Position numbers and translations under genes: made by a program. From Papaver somniferum (lineage: Eukaryota > Streptophyta > Magnoliopsida > Ranunculales > Papaveraceae): a stretch of 64,000 nt of DNA. The stretch covers positions 20,013,116-20,077,115 of the forward strand of contig NW_020621603.1 in assembly GCF_003573695.1 (NCBI RefSeq), read 5' to 3'. Of this stretch, positions 24,305-35,487 are shown one piece after another. Positions within the stretch are counted from its first letter, which is position 1; each line of letters begins with the position of its first letter. Below the pieces are notes generated by a model, which was not told the DNA's origin, searched no databases, and saw only the letters and a program-made list of their open reading frames with translations.

Positions 24305-25003
24305 TATTGGGTGTACTACTTACGAACCCAACCTCCAGGTATACCCTTAACAATTTTATGAATTAACTTAACATGTGTTATTGTTAGGTTATAACAAAAA
24401 CACACAAGAGTTTTTAATTTAAGTTCGCGAGATAAAGATAAAGATACATGAGAAGTGAGAGAGATAGTGTGCAACCACCATTAGATAGTTTTGGTGAGGA
24501 TTCAAAAGTTGATCTCGACGAAGAAGTAAAATAAGAAGGGATCTTGTTAACGGTACATTTGGCTGTTAATATTGTTATTAGTGAAGTTAATCCACAAATA
24601 CATCTTTTCAGGGGGTTGGGGATTTAGGGTTTGTTCAAATCCTAGTAGTAAGTATCTCTTTCACTTACTCTTGTCGATTATTTGTGAATCTAACCTATTG
24701 GTAGATTAATTGTTGCTCCATCCTTAACGGTGAGTGTAATTTAGGAAAATTTGTTATCTAAGATTTATATACACCTTTAAGTGAAGTGTAACCCCAGTTA
24801 GGGAGAAATTGTGGAACGCATTATTATTCATAGCGGAAGATTTTCTCATGGTTTTTTAATCTTCACATCGGAGGGGTTTTTCCAAATAATCCTTGTGTAA
24901 TTGCTCTATATCGTCGTAGTTGTGTTATTTCCGCAGTGTGGTTATAGCTTGTGTAGGATTCACATTGTGCATAACGGCTCGGATTCGTAAGTCTCCCCCA
25001 ACA
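24305..25003 (+). repeat. 3' LTR of interrupted Ty1/copia element
   Basis: Starts after a polypurine tract (GTAAGGGGGAGAATA, about 24290-24304) and ends CTCCCCCAACA. The start reads TATTGGG rather than TGTTGGG, so one terminal base has mutated; TTGGG/CCCAA ends match. 699 bp. The 5' LTR is not in the window. Confidence 0.8.
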
Positions 25004-25041
25004 TATGCATCAGGATATCTTATAGGCTAAACAAAATCATA

Positions 25042-25560
25042 ATGGATGTTAAGATTAACTGGAAACTAGAGTCACGAATCACAATTAAGTTGTTTGATCA
25101 CACAAGAAACTACTTCAAATTCCACTTGAAAGCTAAAGAATATTTTAATCTATTAAAAGAGGATGGTGCTTGGTGGTTAGTGGATTCTCTTGTGGTGCTT
25201 GTGGAATTTCTCGGAGAAGGTTTTGTATACATTAATGGAGAAGACTTCTCCAAAACAAAATATGGATGCATATAAAGAATTGTTCATACAACTTCATAAT
25301 CAAGTTAACCTCAATGCCATTTGTAGTCCAGCAAGTGAATATATAACCCATAACAAACCATATGGTAGGTCTGAAGAAGAAAATAATGTTGAATGCTTGG
25401 TCAACATCAAATTCAACGAGGCTCTCCTTTATGGATCACAAGTTTTTTCATCCCCATTCAACCCTGACTAGATGTAATCTTCTTACAAACTGTTTGGACT
25501 TCTACTTTGTAATATTTGCATATGGATTGACCATTCAACAAAAAAATGTAAAATCACCAT
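25042..25560 (+). pseudogene. LINE ORF1-like remnant (DUF4283 plus zinc knuckle)
   Basis: ATG at 25042 opens a frame with FDHTRNYFKFHLKAKEYFNL and GAWWLVDSLVVLVEF, resembling the DUF4283 domain of plant LINE ORF1 proteins. After a frame change near 25230 it continues with NEALLYGSQVFSSPFNPD, and a third frame holds CNICIWIDHSTKKC at 25508-25549, a CX2CX4HX4C zinc knuckle. The order DUF4283 then knuckle is that of L1-type ORF1 RNA-binding proteins. Two frame breaks make it a pseudogene; no ORF2 follows. Confidence 0.6.
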
Positions 25561-25721
25561 TCAAAAGATGAGAATAGGAGAACTCAAAGCTCAAAGTTAG
25601 ACAAGGCACAACCTAATACCACTACATCAGAACAAAACTCAACTAAAACTTGGTTTGCTTCGGAAATCACCTTCCCGGCTAGCAAAGGTCATGAAAATGT
25701 ATTCTTACAAACACCTCTAAG

Positions 25722-26357
25722 TAGGGGTGAGCAACGGATGGAACCCCTGGATTTGGTGACACCCAAATCCAGTCCATCAAAATGGCGGGTGCTAAATTTG
25801 CGTCCATGTCCAATCCATCATCCGGGGGTCGGCAACTGGGCGAACTGGATGCAGATAAATCCACAGATTTTATTTCTTTTAGAAAAAAACGGAGAATATG
25901 TTAGAAAATAAAACATCAACACTTATATAATTTATAAAAATGGTAAAGAGGTTAGAAAATAAAACATTAACACTTATATAAAGCGGATTTCATTTCTTTT
26001 AAGAGAAATTGATCTTAAATCTGCAAGTTGAAACGTTGTTATGCTGGTTGCTGCTTATGAGTTGTTGCAAGAAAAACAATTAGGTTATGAAATAAATTAT
26101 TAACACTTATGTCATTTATAAAATACAAAAACATCCTTATTAATTTTCTATATTTTTCTATTTATCCCTAACCTAACGTGTACGAGTACCCAATGGATTT
26201 TTAAACTCGCATCACTCCCTAGTCCCTACCCAATATTTGTTGGGTTTTTAGAAATGTATTCATGTCCAACATACCCATGAACAAGTTGGGTATCCAGCCC
26301 CCAAATTGCGGACGGGTTGTGTCGGTTTGAAGGGTTTGGATTATATGCTCACCCCTA
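25722..26357. mobile_element. hAT-type MITE (about 636 bp)
   Basis: Inverted ends TAGGGGTGAGCA (25722-25733) and TGCTCACCCCTA (26346-26357) bracket a non-coding stretch with no transposase. These termini are typical of non-autonomous hAT elements. I could not find a clean 8-bp target duplication, so the boundaries could be off by a few bases. Confidence 0.75.
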
Positions 26358-26737
26358 ACTTATCATTAAGAAAATTCAAGATTTCTGGTATTTTAGATGG
26401 GTCTCTTCTTCATCTAAAAAAATAGGAACCGATCCATCTTAAAATGTAAAGATCCCCATTAAATCAACTATACACGTAATTTAAAAATACTGAAGAAAAC
26501 TTCATTTATATGGATGCCCCACTGTAGGTGGAAAATGGGGAGAATGATCTTATTTTTTTCTTCTTGAATTATCGGCTAACGTCATAAACCTTTGGAGGAT
26601 TTCCAACTACTTATACATGTTATATGGGAATATATATATGCTCAATATCGTCGTTTTTCTGGTTATTCACTTTTGAGGGTTTCTTCTTCCCTCACTGTTT
26701 TTTTCCCCAAATTGTAACCATGGATTATTTTATACTT
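26358..26737. other. A/T-rich spacer, nothing recognised
   Basis: Between the hAT-type MITE and the LINE tail. Contains homopolymer runs but no open frame, repeat or motif I can interpret. Confidence 0.6.
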
Positions 26738-27655
26738 TTTTTTTGATGCAGAAGACTGCAATTCATTTCTTAAGATGATTTACATAACTTCTACTGACAG
26801 ACCAGATATCCTTAATTTCTTTGATAAACATTTCGAGGATGTTACACCAAAAATCAAAATAAGATATGTTAGTTATATTTTTGTTTGCAATTACATGTGC
26901 TACATTATTTGCAGCTCTTTTAGCATGATTCAAACTGAAATTATAAAACGATTCAAGCAGATGTCTTATTTCTTCTATAATCCCTTGGTTCATCCAATGT
27001 ACAGAAGGGATGGCATGCTTGATTGAGTTAATTACATTAAGACAACCACCTTCAAAATTTACTTTCTCCAATCTTCTTTCTTTGGCCCATATTATTGCTT
27101 CTTTCATGGCCAAACACTTAGCTTGTTCAACATCTATTCTAAAGAAGTGTCTGCCTCTGATGCCCCAACAGTAACCTGTTAAATCACGAATAATCAGACC
27201 CATGCCAAAATTATTTGTAATGTAATCATACGAAGCATCAATATTGATTTTTAGTTCATCTTCTGGTGGTGGAGTCCTGAAATGTTTAACTTCTGTATGA
27301 GGATTTTGAGATTCAGCTGAACATTGAATCACCATGCTCAGAATGGACTGTGTTGTTAATCTGACATTTTGGTTTTTATTATCGAACACTTTTATACACC
27401 TGTTTTTCCAAAGAAACCAAGCAGTTATCATAACTGTTAAAATCTAAAGGTTTCTGCTTTCTGTGTTTGAATTAGCAGAGTTGCAGAACCAACTTGCAAT
27501 CCAAGTAGTAATGTCAGTATGGATATTTTGGATGTTGGCAACATGCACATTCATAGCCAGCCAGATTCATCTTGAGTAATCACAATCAATAAGCATTTTA
27601 ATGTTTCTTCCTCTTGAAGACATCTTGGACATTTTATATTCAAATTGTGCTCTAA
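26738..27655 (-). pseudogene. 5'-truncated LINE: zf-RVT and RNase H end of ORF2
   Basis: The minus-strand 222-codon frame 27431-26763 is an RNase H of the type found at the end of plant L1 ORF2. It has ELKINIDASYD, GMGLIIRDLTGYCWG, EQAKCLAMKEAIIWAKERR, VNFEGGCLNVINSI and a final HAKRAANNVAHVIANKN. Upstream, in shifted frames (27655-27440), KCPRCLQEEET and DCDYSR*IWLAMN fit the zf-RVT domain. The 3' end is an A-run (T-run at 26738-26747 on the plus strand). The RNase H frame is open; the zf-RVT part is broken. Confidence 0.85.
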
Positions 27656-27665
27656 GTGACTCTAA

Positions 27666-27957
27666 GAACATGTTTGTTTTTTGCTGACTCGTATCAGATG
27701 TCAGACCGTTTGTTCTTTTTGAGTCAGATCTGACTCGCGATCTAAGTCAGACTTAACCCCTGACTCGGACCCGTTTGAGTCATGTAATAAACTCATATGA
27801 ACAAACCACTGACTCATATTTTTGAATCAAATGAGTCAGATCTTACTCAAAAAACAAACATATCAAGTCAGATCCAGATGAATCAGGTGATTTCAGCCAG
27901 ATCCAGATGAATCAGATCCAGAAGAGTCAAGCAAGTCGGGAGAAAACAAACGTGTTC
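27666..27957. mobile_element. Tourist-like MITE (292 bp)
   Basis: Inverted ends GAACATGTTTGTTTT (27666-27680) and AAAACAAACGTGTTC (27943-27957), one mismatch, flanked by the 3-bp duplication TAA (27663-27665 and 27958-27960). The TAA target site and short TIRs fit PIF/Harbinger-derived (Tourist) MITEs. The interior is dense in GAGTCAGA/TCTGACTC words. Confidence 0.8.
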
Positions 27958-28250
27958 TAAATCTAACCGATCAAGGAGAAGAATCTTAGCAACAAACCCC
28001 ACCTCCAGGCTCCAAAAACCCAAAACTCCAACAGAAACAAAAGCCCACAAACTGAAAAAACCCACCCGGGCCCAAAACAAGAGACAATAACCTTCGGAAT
28101 GACAGAAACACCAAAGAAGAACTGGTCAAAACTCAAAAAAATTCACAGAAGAAACTCCATCAACCAATTCTGATCAGCAAAAATCTTCTCTGCATACCCT
28201 TTTCTAGGTGATTCCTCTAAAGTTCTTGCAAAGAGAAACTCAGTCCCTGG

Positions 28251-28463
28251 TCATTGGAAGAAAACAACCAAAGCAAAACCCAAATCTGAATACCAAATCA
28301 ACAAGAAAAATGAAATTCTTAAACAGATCGGTCAATCCAATGAGGATATCATTATCAACAGAAAGAGAGTGTCTGAAAATGGCAAGGATTCTACAAAGAG
28401 GTACAGGAAATTCCCATCGAAGGAGGAGGAGAATACAATAGAAACATGTCTCAGCAAATAAAT
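28251..28463 (+). other. Lysine-rich open stretch, unidentified
   Basis: About 70 codons open in one frame, with KKTTKAKPKSEYQINKKNE and RKRVSENGKDSTKRYRKF, ending at a TAA near 28463. Very basic; it has no start codon in a good position and no family I recognise. It might be the basic linker of a LINE ORF1 protein. The surrounding 27961-29281 shows no other gene. Confidence 0.25.
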
Positions 28464-29281
28464 TTCCTTCAATTTCTTCTGGTGATTTGAATCTTCTAAT
28501 TTCTGATATTGGAAAGCAAAGCTCAACTGAGGTAAGCCTAAACCCTAGTATTTATAGTTTTTATTCTAGACACATCAGTACTAGGAACATTGTCAAACAC
28601 AAGAACCAGGAAGATGTGAATATGGGAATCTGGATTTGATGAGGCACTGGGGGAACTAAACTTGGTATGTTACTAAGATATATGCTTCCTCGTATGATGT
28701 TTGTGCTGATGTAGATGATATGTGGACATGTGAATAGATATGGTGTATATAGACAATAACAAATAAGAATCCAGTACATTTTTTTTTTCAAATCAATAAG
28801 TGTAGTTATATGTTCGAATAATTAGTGTCAGTATGCACTTACTACTATGCTTGTGGCACTGGAATTTCTATGTCTACCACAATAAACTGGAACATTTGTA
28901 AAATTTTCAGCACTTGGTGATCCATTCATCAGAATGTTATCTTGTATGAAAAAATAAACTTTAAGCTGAACAATCATAATGAAGTACTTGCATTTTTACA
29001 ATTTTTTTTTTGACAATGCTTCAAAAATAAAAATAAAAATGGCACAATATGGTACATACACTTTCAATTTCTTTTTAATTTATGCTTTACTGTGTATAAC
29101 CTGGATGAGAAATTGGTAAATTTTGTTGCAAGTGGCATAAAAACCTCGTCTAGTTCTCTCGTGGCCAATGGCCAATGTAGTACTGACTACTGAATAGCTT
29201 GAGCTATAGAAACAACTACATGCCCGTCATAGGCAGCGGAGTAAGTGGAATTAAGGCATCTGATTTTCTTTTTAATGCAAG

Positions 29282-29503
29282 TTAGCTGTTGGAGGCAACT
29301 TGTCAGTTGTACATGTATTCTTTTTCACTGTTTTTGAGGAGTCTATGATGAAAACTTTGGTTGCAATAGGAGGGCCGGCACACCAACACTGCAGTTTGTT
29401 AAATGCTGGAATACTTGCATATTTACTGAAGTGTATGAAGAATATAATGCAGGGAGATGCTATCCATGCTGCTGATTTTTGGGAAGTGTATTTCTTCAAT
29501 TTT
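29282..29503 (+). other. Exon-like block with clean splice sites, unknown gene
   Basis: A 222-nt block (74 codons, no stop) is preceded by a pyrimidine-rich tract ending in AG (29280-29281) and followed by a strong donor GTAAGT (29504). Both boundaries fall between codons. The peptide includes VFEESMMKTLVAIGGPAHQH and AGILAYLLKCMKNIMQGDAI; it looks folded and helical, but I cannot name it. No neighbouring exon was found within 26,358-30,206, so this may be one exon of a host gene or a captured fragment. Confidence 0.35.
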
Positions 29504-30206
29504 GTAAGTAATCTTACTTACGTCTGTATTATATCACATAAGTCAGTCACCGGCCAGAGATAGTTACTGTAGCAATCTGAGTATTTTGAAATCAGCTATT
29601 TTTTTAGTTACATGGAAGTGTGAAACACATTATGCTGGATTACTGTTGTGAACTTTGATTTTTTTTGTCTTAATCGGAGGAATTTTGTTCTTCTGCATCG
29701 AGTTAGGCTAGTTTCAATGTGGAGATTCTGACATCTCTGCCAGGATTTCCTATTTCTCCTTTTCTTTTTTTCTTCATGACTCAGTAGTTTGTCACTTGTA
29801 TGCTCAAAGAAAATCAAGAAAAGAGCATCTGAAAAACATGATGAGTTTCATTAAGACATTCAAAAAGAAAGAAATTACAGATCGAATTAGGGGTTCTTAA
29901 ATTTCTCGGTTTAAGAGTGCTTTTTGAGTAGTTTGTTAATTCCAAAATATTCCAAGCTTGTAACTTCATGGGTCCTCCTAGAAATATGTAGGAATTGTTA
30001 CCCCATTTCCTAGAAACTAGTTGATGGACCCTTGCAGCATCAATTATCAAATTCTAAAACATTCACATAATCGCCATCAAATTTTAACCTATTCATGCGA
30101 TTTAATCCCAAGATAAAAAGATAAGCGGCACCAAAATTCTTCCTCTTCACTCTTCAGCGTGGTGCATAACAGAGAGGGCTGGCTGACTGGCCTCTTTTAG
30201 AAGCCC
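29504..30206. other. Non-coding spacer left of Harbinger element
   Basis: No convincing ORF. One TTCAGCG word occurs at about 30153, just outside the Harbinger end. Confidence 0.5.
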
Positions 30207-30299
30207 TTAGGCTAACCCCTATGGGTTAGATTGAACTGGTAGATTGGCCAAAAAGTGTTGCAAATCAAGAAAAAAGTGTGGGAAAAAAGTTAACACTAC

Positions 30300-30515
30300 T
30301 TCTGGATACTTCTCTCTCCTAACATTTGCTCGCAGTTCAACTAGCAGCGAGATTGAAATGTTGAACTGTTCAGCGCTCAAAAAGTGGTCCAACCGCTGAA
30401 CTTTTCAGCGTTATGCGAATATTCCAAGGTATCAACGCTGAACAGTTCAGCGCTCCTCTCGACGTTGTTCCATTCAGCGTTAGCAGCCGACGCTGCACCA
30501 TTCAGCGCTTGACTC
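30300..30515. repeat. TTCAGCG cluster, left end of Harbinger
   Basis: At least seven copies of TTCAGCG(C/T) or its complement in about 150 bp, several arranged as ACGCTGAACAGTTCAGCGC palindromes (about 30435). They are subterminal to the left TIR. Confidence 0.8.
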
Positions 30516-30900
30516 TTTTTCCTCCAACGACTATTTTTTCCAGAATTTCATTTTCTATATGTTTGCCAATTTGTTCCAATGGTTGTTTGTTTCAAATTTG
30601 AGAATTTACCAAAGTAAAGGTTATAATGTTTTTTGCAAAACAAGGTTACAATGTTTTTTGAAGAAATTAAAAAAATACATTAAAATTAAAATAACTTAAA
30701 ACATAAAAAAAAACACATTGAAATTGAAATCCTACTTCTAAATAACTTAAAACATAAAAAAAGTACATTGAAATTGAAATCCCACTTCTAAATAACTTAA
30801 ATTATTACCAATATATCACTTTAATTTAGGGGATAAGTGGCAATCCATGACGGGCCAAAATCTCGTTCTTCCATATTTTGTAGACGGGTTTCTCCCGTTC

Positions 30901-31818
30901 CTATAATTCATCCAAGGGTTGTCGTAGGATCTTCATGCCCGATTCTCTTTGCTGCGTTTGTGCCAAGATTGAAGAGTTTTCCATGTTCTTCTTCAGATAC
31001 TCTTCCTCTGTTTCATACTTGGTCACTCTTTGTGCTTGTGCATATTCAAGAAGTTCGATGAGTTTATCCATTTTTTCATCTGATTTCTGCGATGCTTTAG
31101 CCTCACGAGCCCTTTTCTTTGCTTGATCTCTCCCTTCACTTCTAACGTCATCTTTTTGTTCGAAATAACGTCTTTTCTTTGATATGTCTGAGGTTTCAGA
31201 ATTATGAGTAGATGAAGCGCTACCAAACCTTGCCATATTTTCCAAATCTGCATCCATATTATCATCTTCATTTTCTTGAGTAGCTTGAGTCTGTTGAGTA
31301 GGTTGAGTAGGTTGAGTGGAAGTACCGACTCCATCATCATTATTTACCGTAGGGTTGTAATCAGGTTGATAGGTCTTCAGGATCTGGAAAACCGATTCGT
31401 GCTTCCAAAGTCTTCCAAACTCTGCTTCATAATTCTCTTTTCCACGACGATACTGGGAAAAAATGAAAGTAAAAATTTAGAGAAAGAAAGAAAGAAATTA
31501 AAATGGAAGAAAGAAAACGTTAAAAAAAATTGAGGTACTTACATAATCCTCCTCAGTCATCCCCGTAGGTCTGTTTCGGAAGTAGGCCCTAACATGTGAA
31601 AGATATCTTTTCACTTCGGCTCTCAATGTGTTTCACTTTGTTTGTAATGCATTTTTATCTCTTTCGACACCATCGGGACCTTTTCTTTTATTGTACTCTT
31701 CAATAGTCTTCCTCCAAAATACTGCACCTTTTTTATCTTTTCCACAAATCGGATCGCTGCTTGCTATAACCCAACCATAAATTAGTGCCTCTTCTTCTTT
31801 TCTAGTAAAGTGTGTCAT
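30901..31818 (-). pseudogene. Myb/SANT-like Harbinger ORF1 protein, nonsense-mutated
   Basis: Exon 1 31818-31543 (MTHFTRKEEEALIYGWVIAS), intron 31542-31453 with GTAAGT donor and CAG acceptor, exon 2 31452-30901. Exon 1 carries the trihelix/Myb-like DNA-binding domain (GAVFWRKTIEEYNKRK...RYLSHVRAYFRNRPTGMTEEDY). Exon 2 has the partner part (YEAEFGRLWKHESVFQIL), a threonine/glutamine repeat, an acidic stretch, a basic segment (KKRRYFEQK) and a coiled-coil tail. In Harbinger elements this protein binds DNA and helps bring the transposase to the ends. A TGA replaces the expected Trp codon after QTK (about 31633), so the long product is interrupted. A TATA-like CTATAAATAG is at 31917-31926. Confidence 0.8.
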
Positions 31819-31916
31819 AATTTTGTATGAACAAAATTATGTGAAGAATAAGAAGAAAATCAATGAAGAAGATAATCAATTGATTTTGGTGTGAGGGATG
31901 AAGGAGAAGTAGTCCT

Positions 31917-32226
31917 CTATTTATAGGGAAGCCTGAAAATATAGTTGTTGAGGTTTCAAACGACTACTAAATTTGAGTCGTTGAAAATGCAACGATCATC
32001 TTGATCTGATGGCTGAGATTGCTCAGCGCGGTTTGGTTCAGCGTTTGAGCGCGGAATTTACAACGCTCGGTTTCCTACCGTTGAGATTCAACGGTCACTT
32101 TTGATCTTGCGGCTGTTATGCAAAGCGCCGTTTGGTTCAGCGATGGACGCTGTTTGGTTCACGCTTTGGCAAACGACTGCATTTTCAGCCCAAACTCAGA
32201 TCACTTCATATCTCTATATAAACTCA
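31917..32226. promoter_or_regulatory. Divergent promoter with TTCAGCG-like motifs
   Basis: Between the two Myb-like genes. It has a TATA-like CTATAAATAG facing left (31917-31926) and CTATATAAAC facing right (about 32213-32222). Between them is a cluster of CTCAGCGCGG, GGTTCAGCGT, GGTTCAGCGA, GACGCTG and CACGCTT words (32018-32172). The arrangement suggests a shared control region bound by one of the flanking proteins; that is inference. Confidence 0.65.
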
Positions 32227-32230
32227 ACAT

Positions 32231-32632
32231 ATGAACTCAAAATCCCCACCCCAAATTTGTGAAGTTTCACTCTCTTCTTCTTCTCCTAAATTCTCAATTC
32301 AAAAATCAAGCATGGTTGCATTCACAATTGCCGAAGACAATGACTTGGTGAGAAGTTTTCACACAATTAACATGTCTCAAACAACCAACATCTTTTGGGA
32401 ACAAGTTGTTGAAGAATTTGTGAGAATTAATGGTAATGCTAATGGAAGATGCAAAAAACAACTACAATCTCTGTTAGCAAACATCAAGCGTTATTACAAG
32501 TTTTTTTTCATTTCATTAAGGGCATCAAATGGTAATCGTGAGGATGCTATGACTGTATATGAAGCGAATCATGGAATGTCGTTCATTCATAACACCGCTT
32601 TGGAGATACTTGGTTATGAAGCATATGCATGA
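32231..32632 (+). CDS. Small Myb/SANT-like protein (133 aa)
   Basis: An uninterrupted 133-codon frame that starts 10-20 bases after a TATA-like box; the later Met (at SMVAFTIAEDND, 32309) could be the real start. The fold FTIAEDNDLVRSFHTINMSQ, NIFWEQVVEEFVR, GRCKKQLQSLLANIKRYYKF and HNTALEILGYE follows the pattern of the Myb-like domain in the ORF1 class of plant Harbinger elements, but the protein lacks the long acidic/coiled-coil tail of the minus-strand gene. It is transcribed away from that gene. A truncated DNA-binding paralogue of this kind could act as a competitor or second binding factor; function is inferred. Confidence 0.65.
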   Translation: MNSKSPPQICEVSLSSSSPKFSIQKSSMVAFTIAEDNDLVRSFHTINMSQTTNIFWEQVVEEFVRINGNANGRCKKQLQSLLANIKRYYKFFFISLRASNGNREDAMTVYEANHGMSFIHNTALEILGYEAYA

Positions 32633-32859
32633 AGAAGTATGGAATATCACCAAAGAAGTATTATGAAGAAGTATGCATACGAAGTTCTAGTTAAATATGT
32701 AATGTAATTGTAAACGTACTTAAGTGATAAAAAGAGTATTATGGAGTTTACAAGAACTAATAAAAATGTCTACTTAGTAATGAAAACGTGCTTGATTAAA
32801 ATAAAGGAGTATTATGGTTACTCTCCATTCTCATAAAATGTCTCCCAGTATGAAATTTA

Positions 32860-34215
32860 CTATCCATTCTCATAAAATGCACCATCTCCTTGAGGGTCAT
32901 ATTGGTCTTCATCGGTGTCCACGTCGGTTGTACCCTCATGAAATTCCGGCAAGGAATCCTCCATATGCATGTTTGGAATATCACCATCTCTCAAACCTTC
33001 TCTGTGTCGGTTCCAGATGTGCGTACTGAGTTCCAAGCGAAGTTGTGCCCAAATTGCAGGGTTGTACAATATATGAGGAGCTAGCCTTACGTTTCCTTGA
33101 ATTGGCGGTTGAGGTTCATCTCCCGTGATCCTCCCCCATTCCTCGTTGCGATATTCCATCTCAACACACATTTTGTGCATTATCAAGCACCCCCTCATTG
33201 CCTTCATGTCCGATTTTTTATAATAACGACAAGGTTTCAATATAATGCCAAACTTACCTTTTAGACCACCAAATGCACGTTCTATGTCCTTCCTTTTAGC
33301 TTCTTGGTATTGATTGAAAAGAGCTTCTCTATTGTTTGAGGAGGGTTTGTATGCTTACATGATGCAACCATACATATGATATGCACCATCTCCTAGGTAG
33401 TACCCATGGTCGTAATTCCTTCCATTGATTTGATAATGACAAGAAGGTGTTACGCCAAGAAGTCCTCTATCGAAAAAGTTCTGCCCACCAAACCCAAAAT
33501 AGGAATGCCAGATCCATCTATCATATGTAGCTAGCGCCTGCAAAACAACCGAGGGATATGGCTTATAGCCGCTGTGGGATCATGCTTGATCCATTGGACA
33601 TGCTCTCCATGCCCAGTGAAAACAATCGTCACTACCAAGCGTACCAGGAAATCCCCGAGTTTCATTTTATGCTAAAATCCTTTTTGTATCTTGAGCGGTA
33701 GGTTGACGCATGTATCGACCATTATAAATCCAAATAATTGCATCCATAAACTTCATAACATAATAGTAGATAATGGTAGCTCCCATTTGTGTGTAATCAT
33801 CTAAGGAATCCGGTGCAATGCCTTTGGAAAAAAAATTCATGACGACAACCATTTTCATATATGAAGTATGACCAAGAATACCGCAAGCATCCGTTTTTTG
33901 GTGAAAATCATGGTCATAATCACAAACTTGCTCTAAAATTCTCAGAAAAAGTGGACGAGGCAAAGCAAACGGATCTTTGAACTTCTTTGGCCCATACATA
34001 CAATTGAAGTTGAAGTACTGATGCATCATACGAGCATTCGCATCTACACGTTTTCTGTGAACCGTCTGACGGGTCTTGACTTCATTCGGGACGGGTTGAC
34101 GTATTCCCTGCCTCCTATGCGTCTCCAAAAGTGTAGACACTGTTACAACATTCGTCTCACTATCATCTTCATCATCCGGAAGGCTGAACAAAATTCTTCT
34201 CAAAGATCCCTGCAT
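32860..34215 (-). pseudogene. PIF/Harbinger DDE transposase, broken
   Basis: Likely start at ATG 34215 (MQGSLRRILFSLPDDEDD). N-terminal helical part: FNCMYGPKKFKDPFALPRPL and ILEQVCDYDHDFHQKTDACG. The DDE_4 nuclease follows: a stop at 33667, then NETRGFPGTLGSDDCFHWAW with the first Asp, and another stop near 33580. Next are ALATYDRWIWHSYFGFGGQN (33540), YYLGDGAYHMYG with the second Asp, a third stop at 33355, and RKDIERAFGGLKGKFGI with the third acidic position. The end is 32860. The expected SNND segment reads GGQNFFDRG, so a conserved stretch is altered as well. At least three in-frame stops make it inactive. Confidence 0.88.
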
Positions 34216-35029
34216 AATGTACCTAATACAACGAAAACACAAAGCTTTTATAACACCCCATAAAAAAAACTTAAAACACGCCATAAAAATAAATAAATAA
34301 AAACACGCCATCAAAATAAATAAATTAAAACACTCCATAAAATAAATAGTACTTAAAAATATAACACTCCATAAACAACAAATAACACTCCATATGGTTT
34401 CATAAACACTACGACAAGTACTTTAAACACTACGACAAGTAATTTAATTCAGGTCAAATAAATTATGAGATTGTTGTTGGCCGAGCTGAGTATTATAAAC
34501 AATGTTAGGCTCGCTTTCCGTCAACAACGCAGTAAATTCATTTCTTTGTTGTTGATATTGTGATGAAGTAGCCCCATCTTCGATCGTAGGGGTGTAAAAT
34601 TGTTGACCTGTAGCCCATTCATAACCACATAATGTGAGTTCTTGTGATGTAGTAGCTTCATTTGGATTGTTTGGTATTTGGGAATGGATAGATGGTACTG
34701 AAGAAGATGTAGATCTACCAGATGAGGAACATGAAGTTGTAGCCATTTTGTATGTCTCGTCCCATATGAGTTGACGAGCTCCAATCTCGAATGAACATTG
34801 TTGTTCCATAAACCTAAAGAAACCATCCTACAAGTATATAAATTAGAGGAATTTAGTCAAATATTCAAGAAACTTAAAATTAAAATGAGAAAATATAAAT
34901 GTACTTACCAATGTCAAATTCATCTCCCGAAAGTTATAGGGACAACGAGCCCTTGGAACTTGTAATTGACGTGCTACGCCGGCTTCATTGGAAAATGGTA
35001 AACTGAAATCTATCTCCGGTGGTTGTTAT

Positions 35030-35220
35030 TAGGCCTGTCAACGACACTTAACGTAACAAATAATGGCTCTGCCGCTACCTTTGCCGTTTAAATTAGAGGT
35101 TAACCGCTATCTGTTAAATGCCGACGGAATTGTAAAATCCAAAACCATTGCCGTTACGTCGGACTTATCGGCTAACGGTTAATTTTCCGGTATTAACCGG
35201 TATGTCACAGGACAACACAA
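35030..35220. repeat. hAT subterminal repeats, left end
   Basis: Words such as TTAACG, GTTAACCG, GCCGACGG, GCCGTTACG and CGGCTAACGG recur over about 180 bp; the same vocabulary appears at the other end (38085-38260). Such repeats are the usual binding sites of hAT transposases. Confidence 0.65.
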
Positions 35221-35487
35221 AAGCAGGTTTAAAACACAAACCAATTACATAGAATAGTTCTAAATCCAAGCAAACAAGTTCTAAATCCATGACACACAGA
35301 AAAAAAAAACATACAGATGTTCATGTTCTAAACCAAATTACATGTTCAGATCATCACATGTTCTATCAAAAGAAAAAAACCAAGTTTTTGCAAAAGAAAA
35401 GACAAAGGGATGCCAACTGCATCTGCAACTGCAAATGCATTCCTCCATCTCCAAGTTCTCCACTGCCAATGCCAACTGCATTCCTCC

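Noticed and set aside
30153..30159. TTCAGCG copy outside the left Harbinger TIR
   Set aside because: Single word outside the element; too short to be more than chance, so not counted in the cluster.
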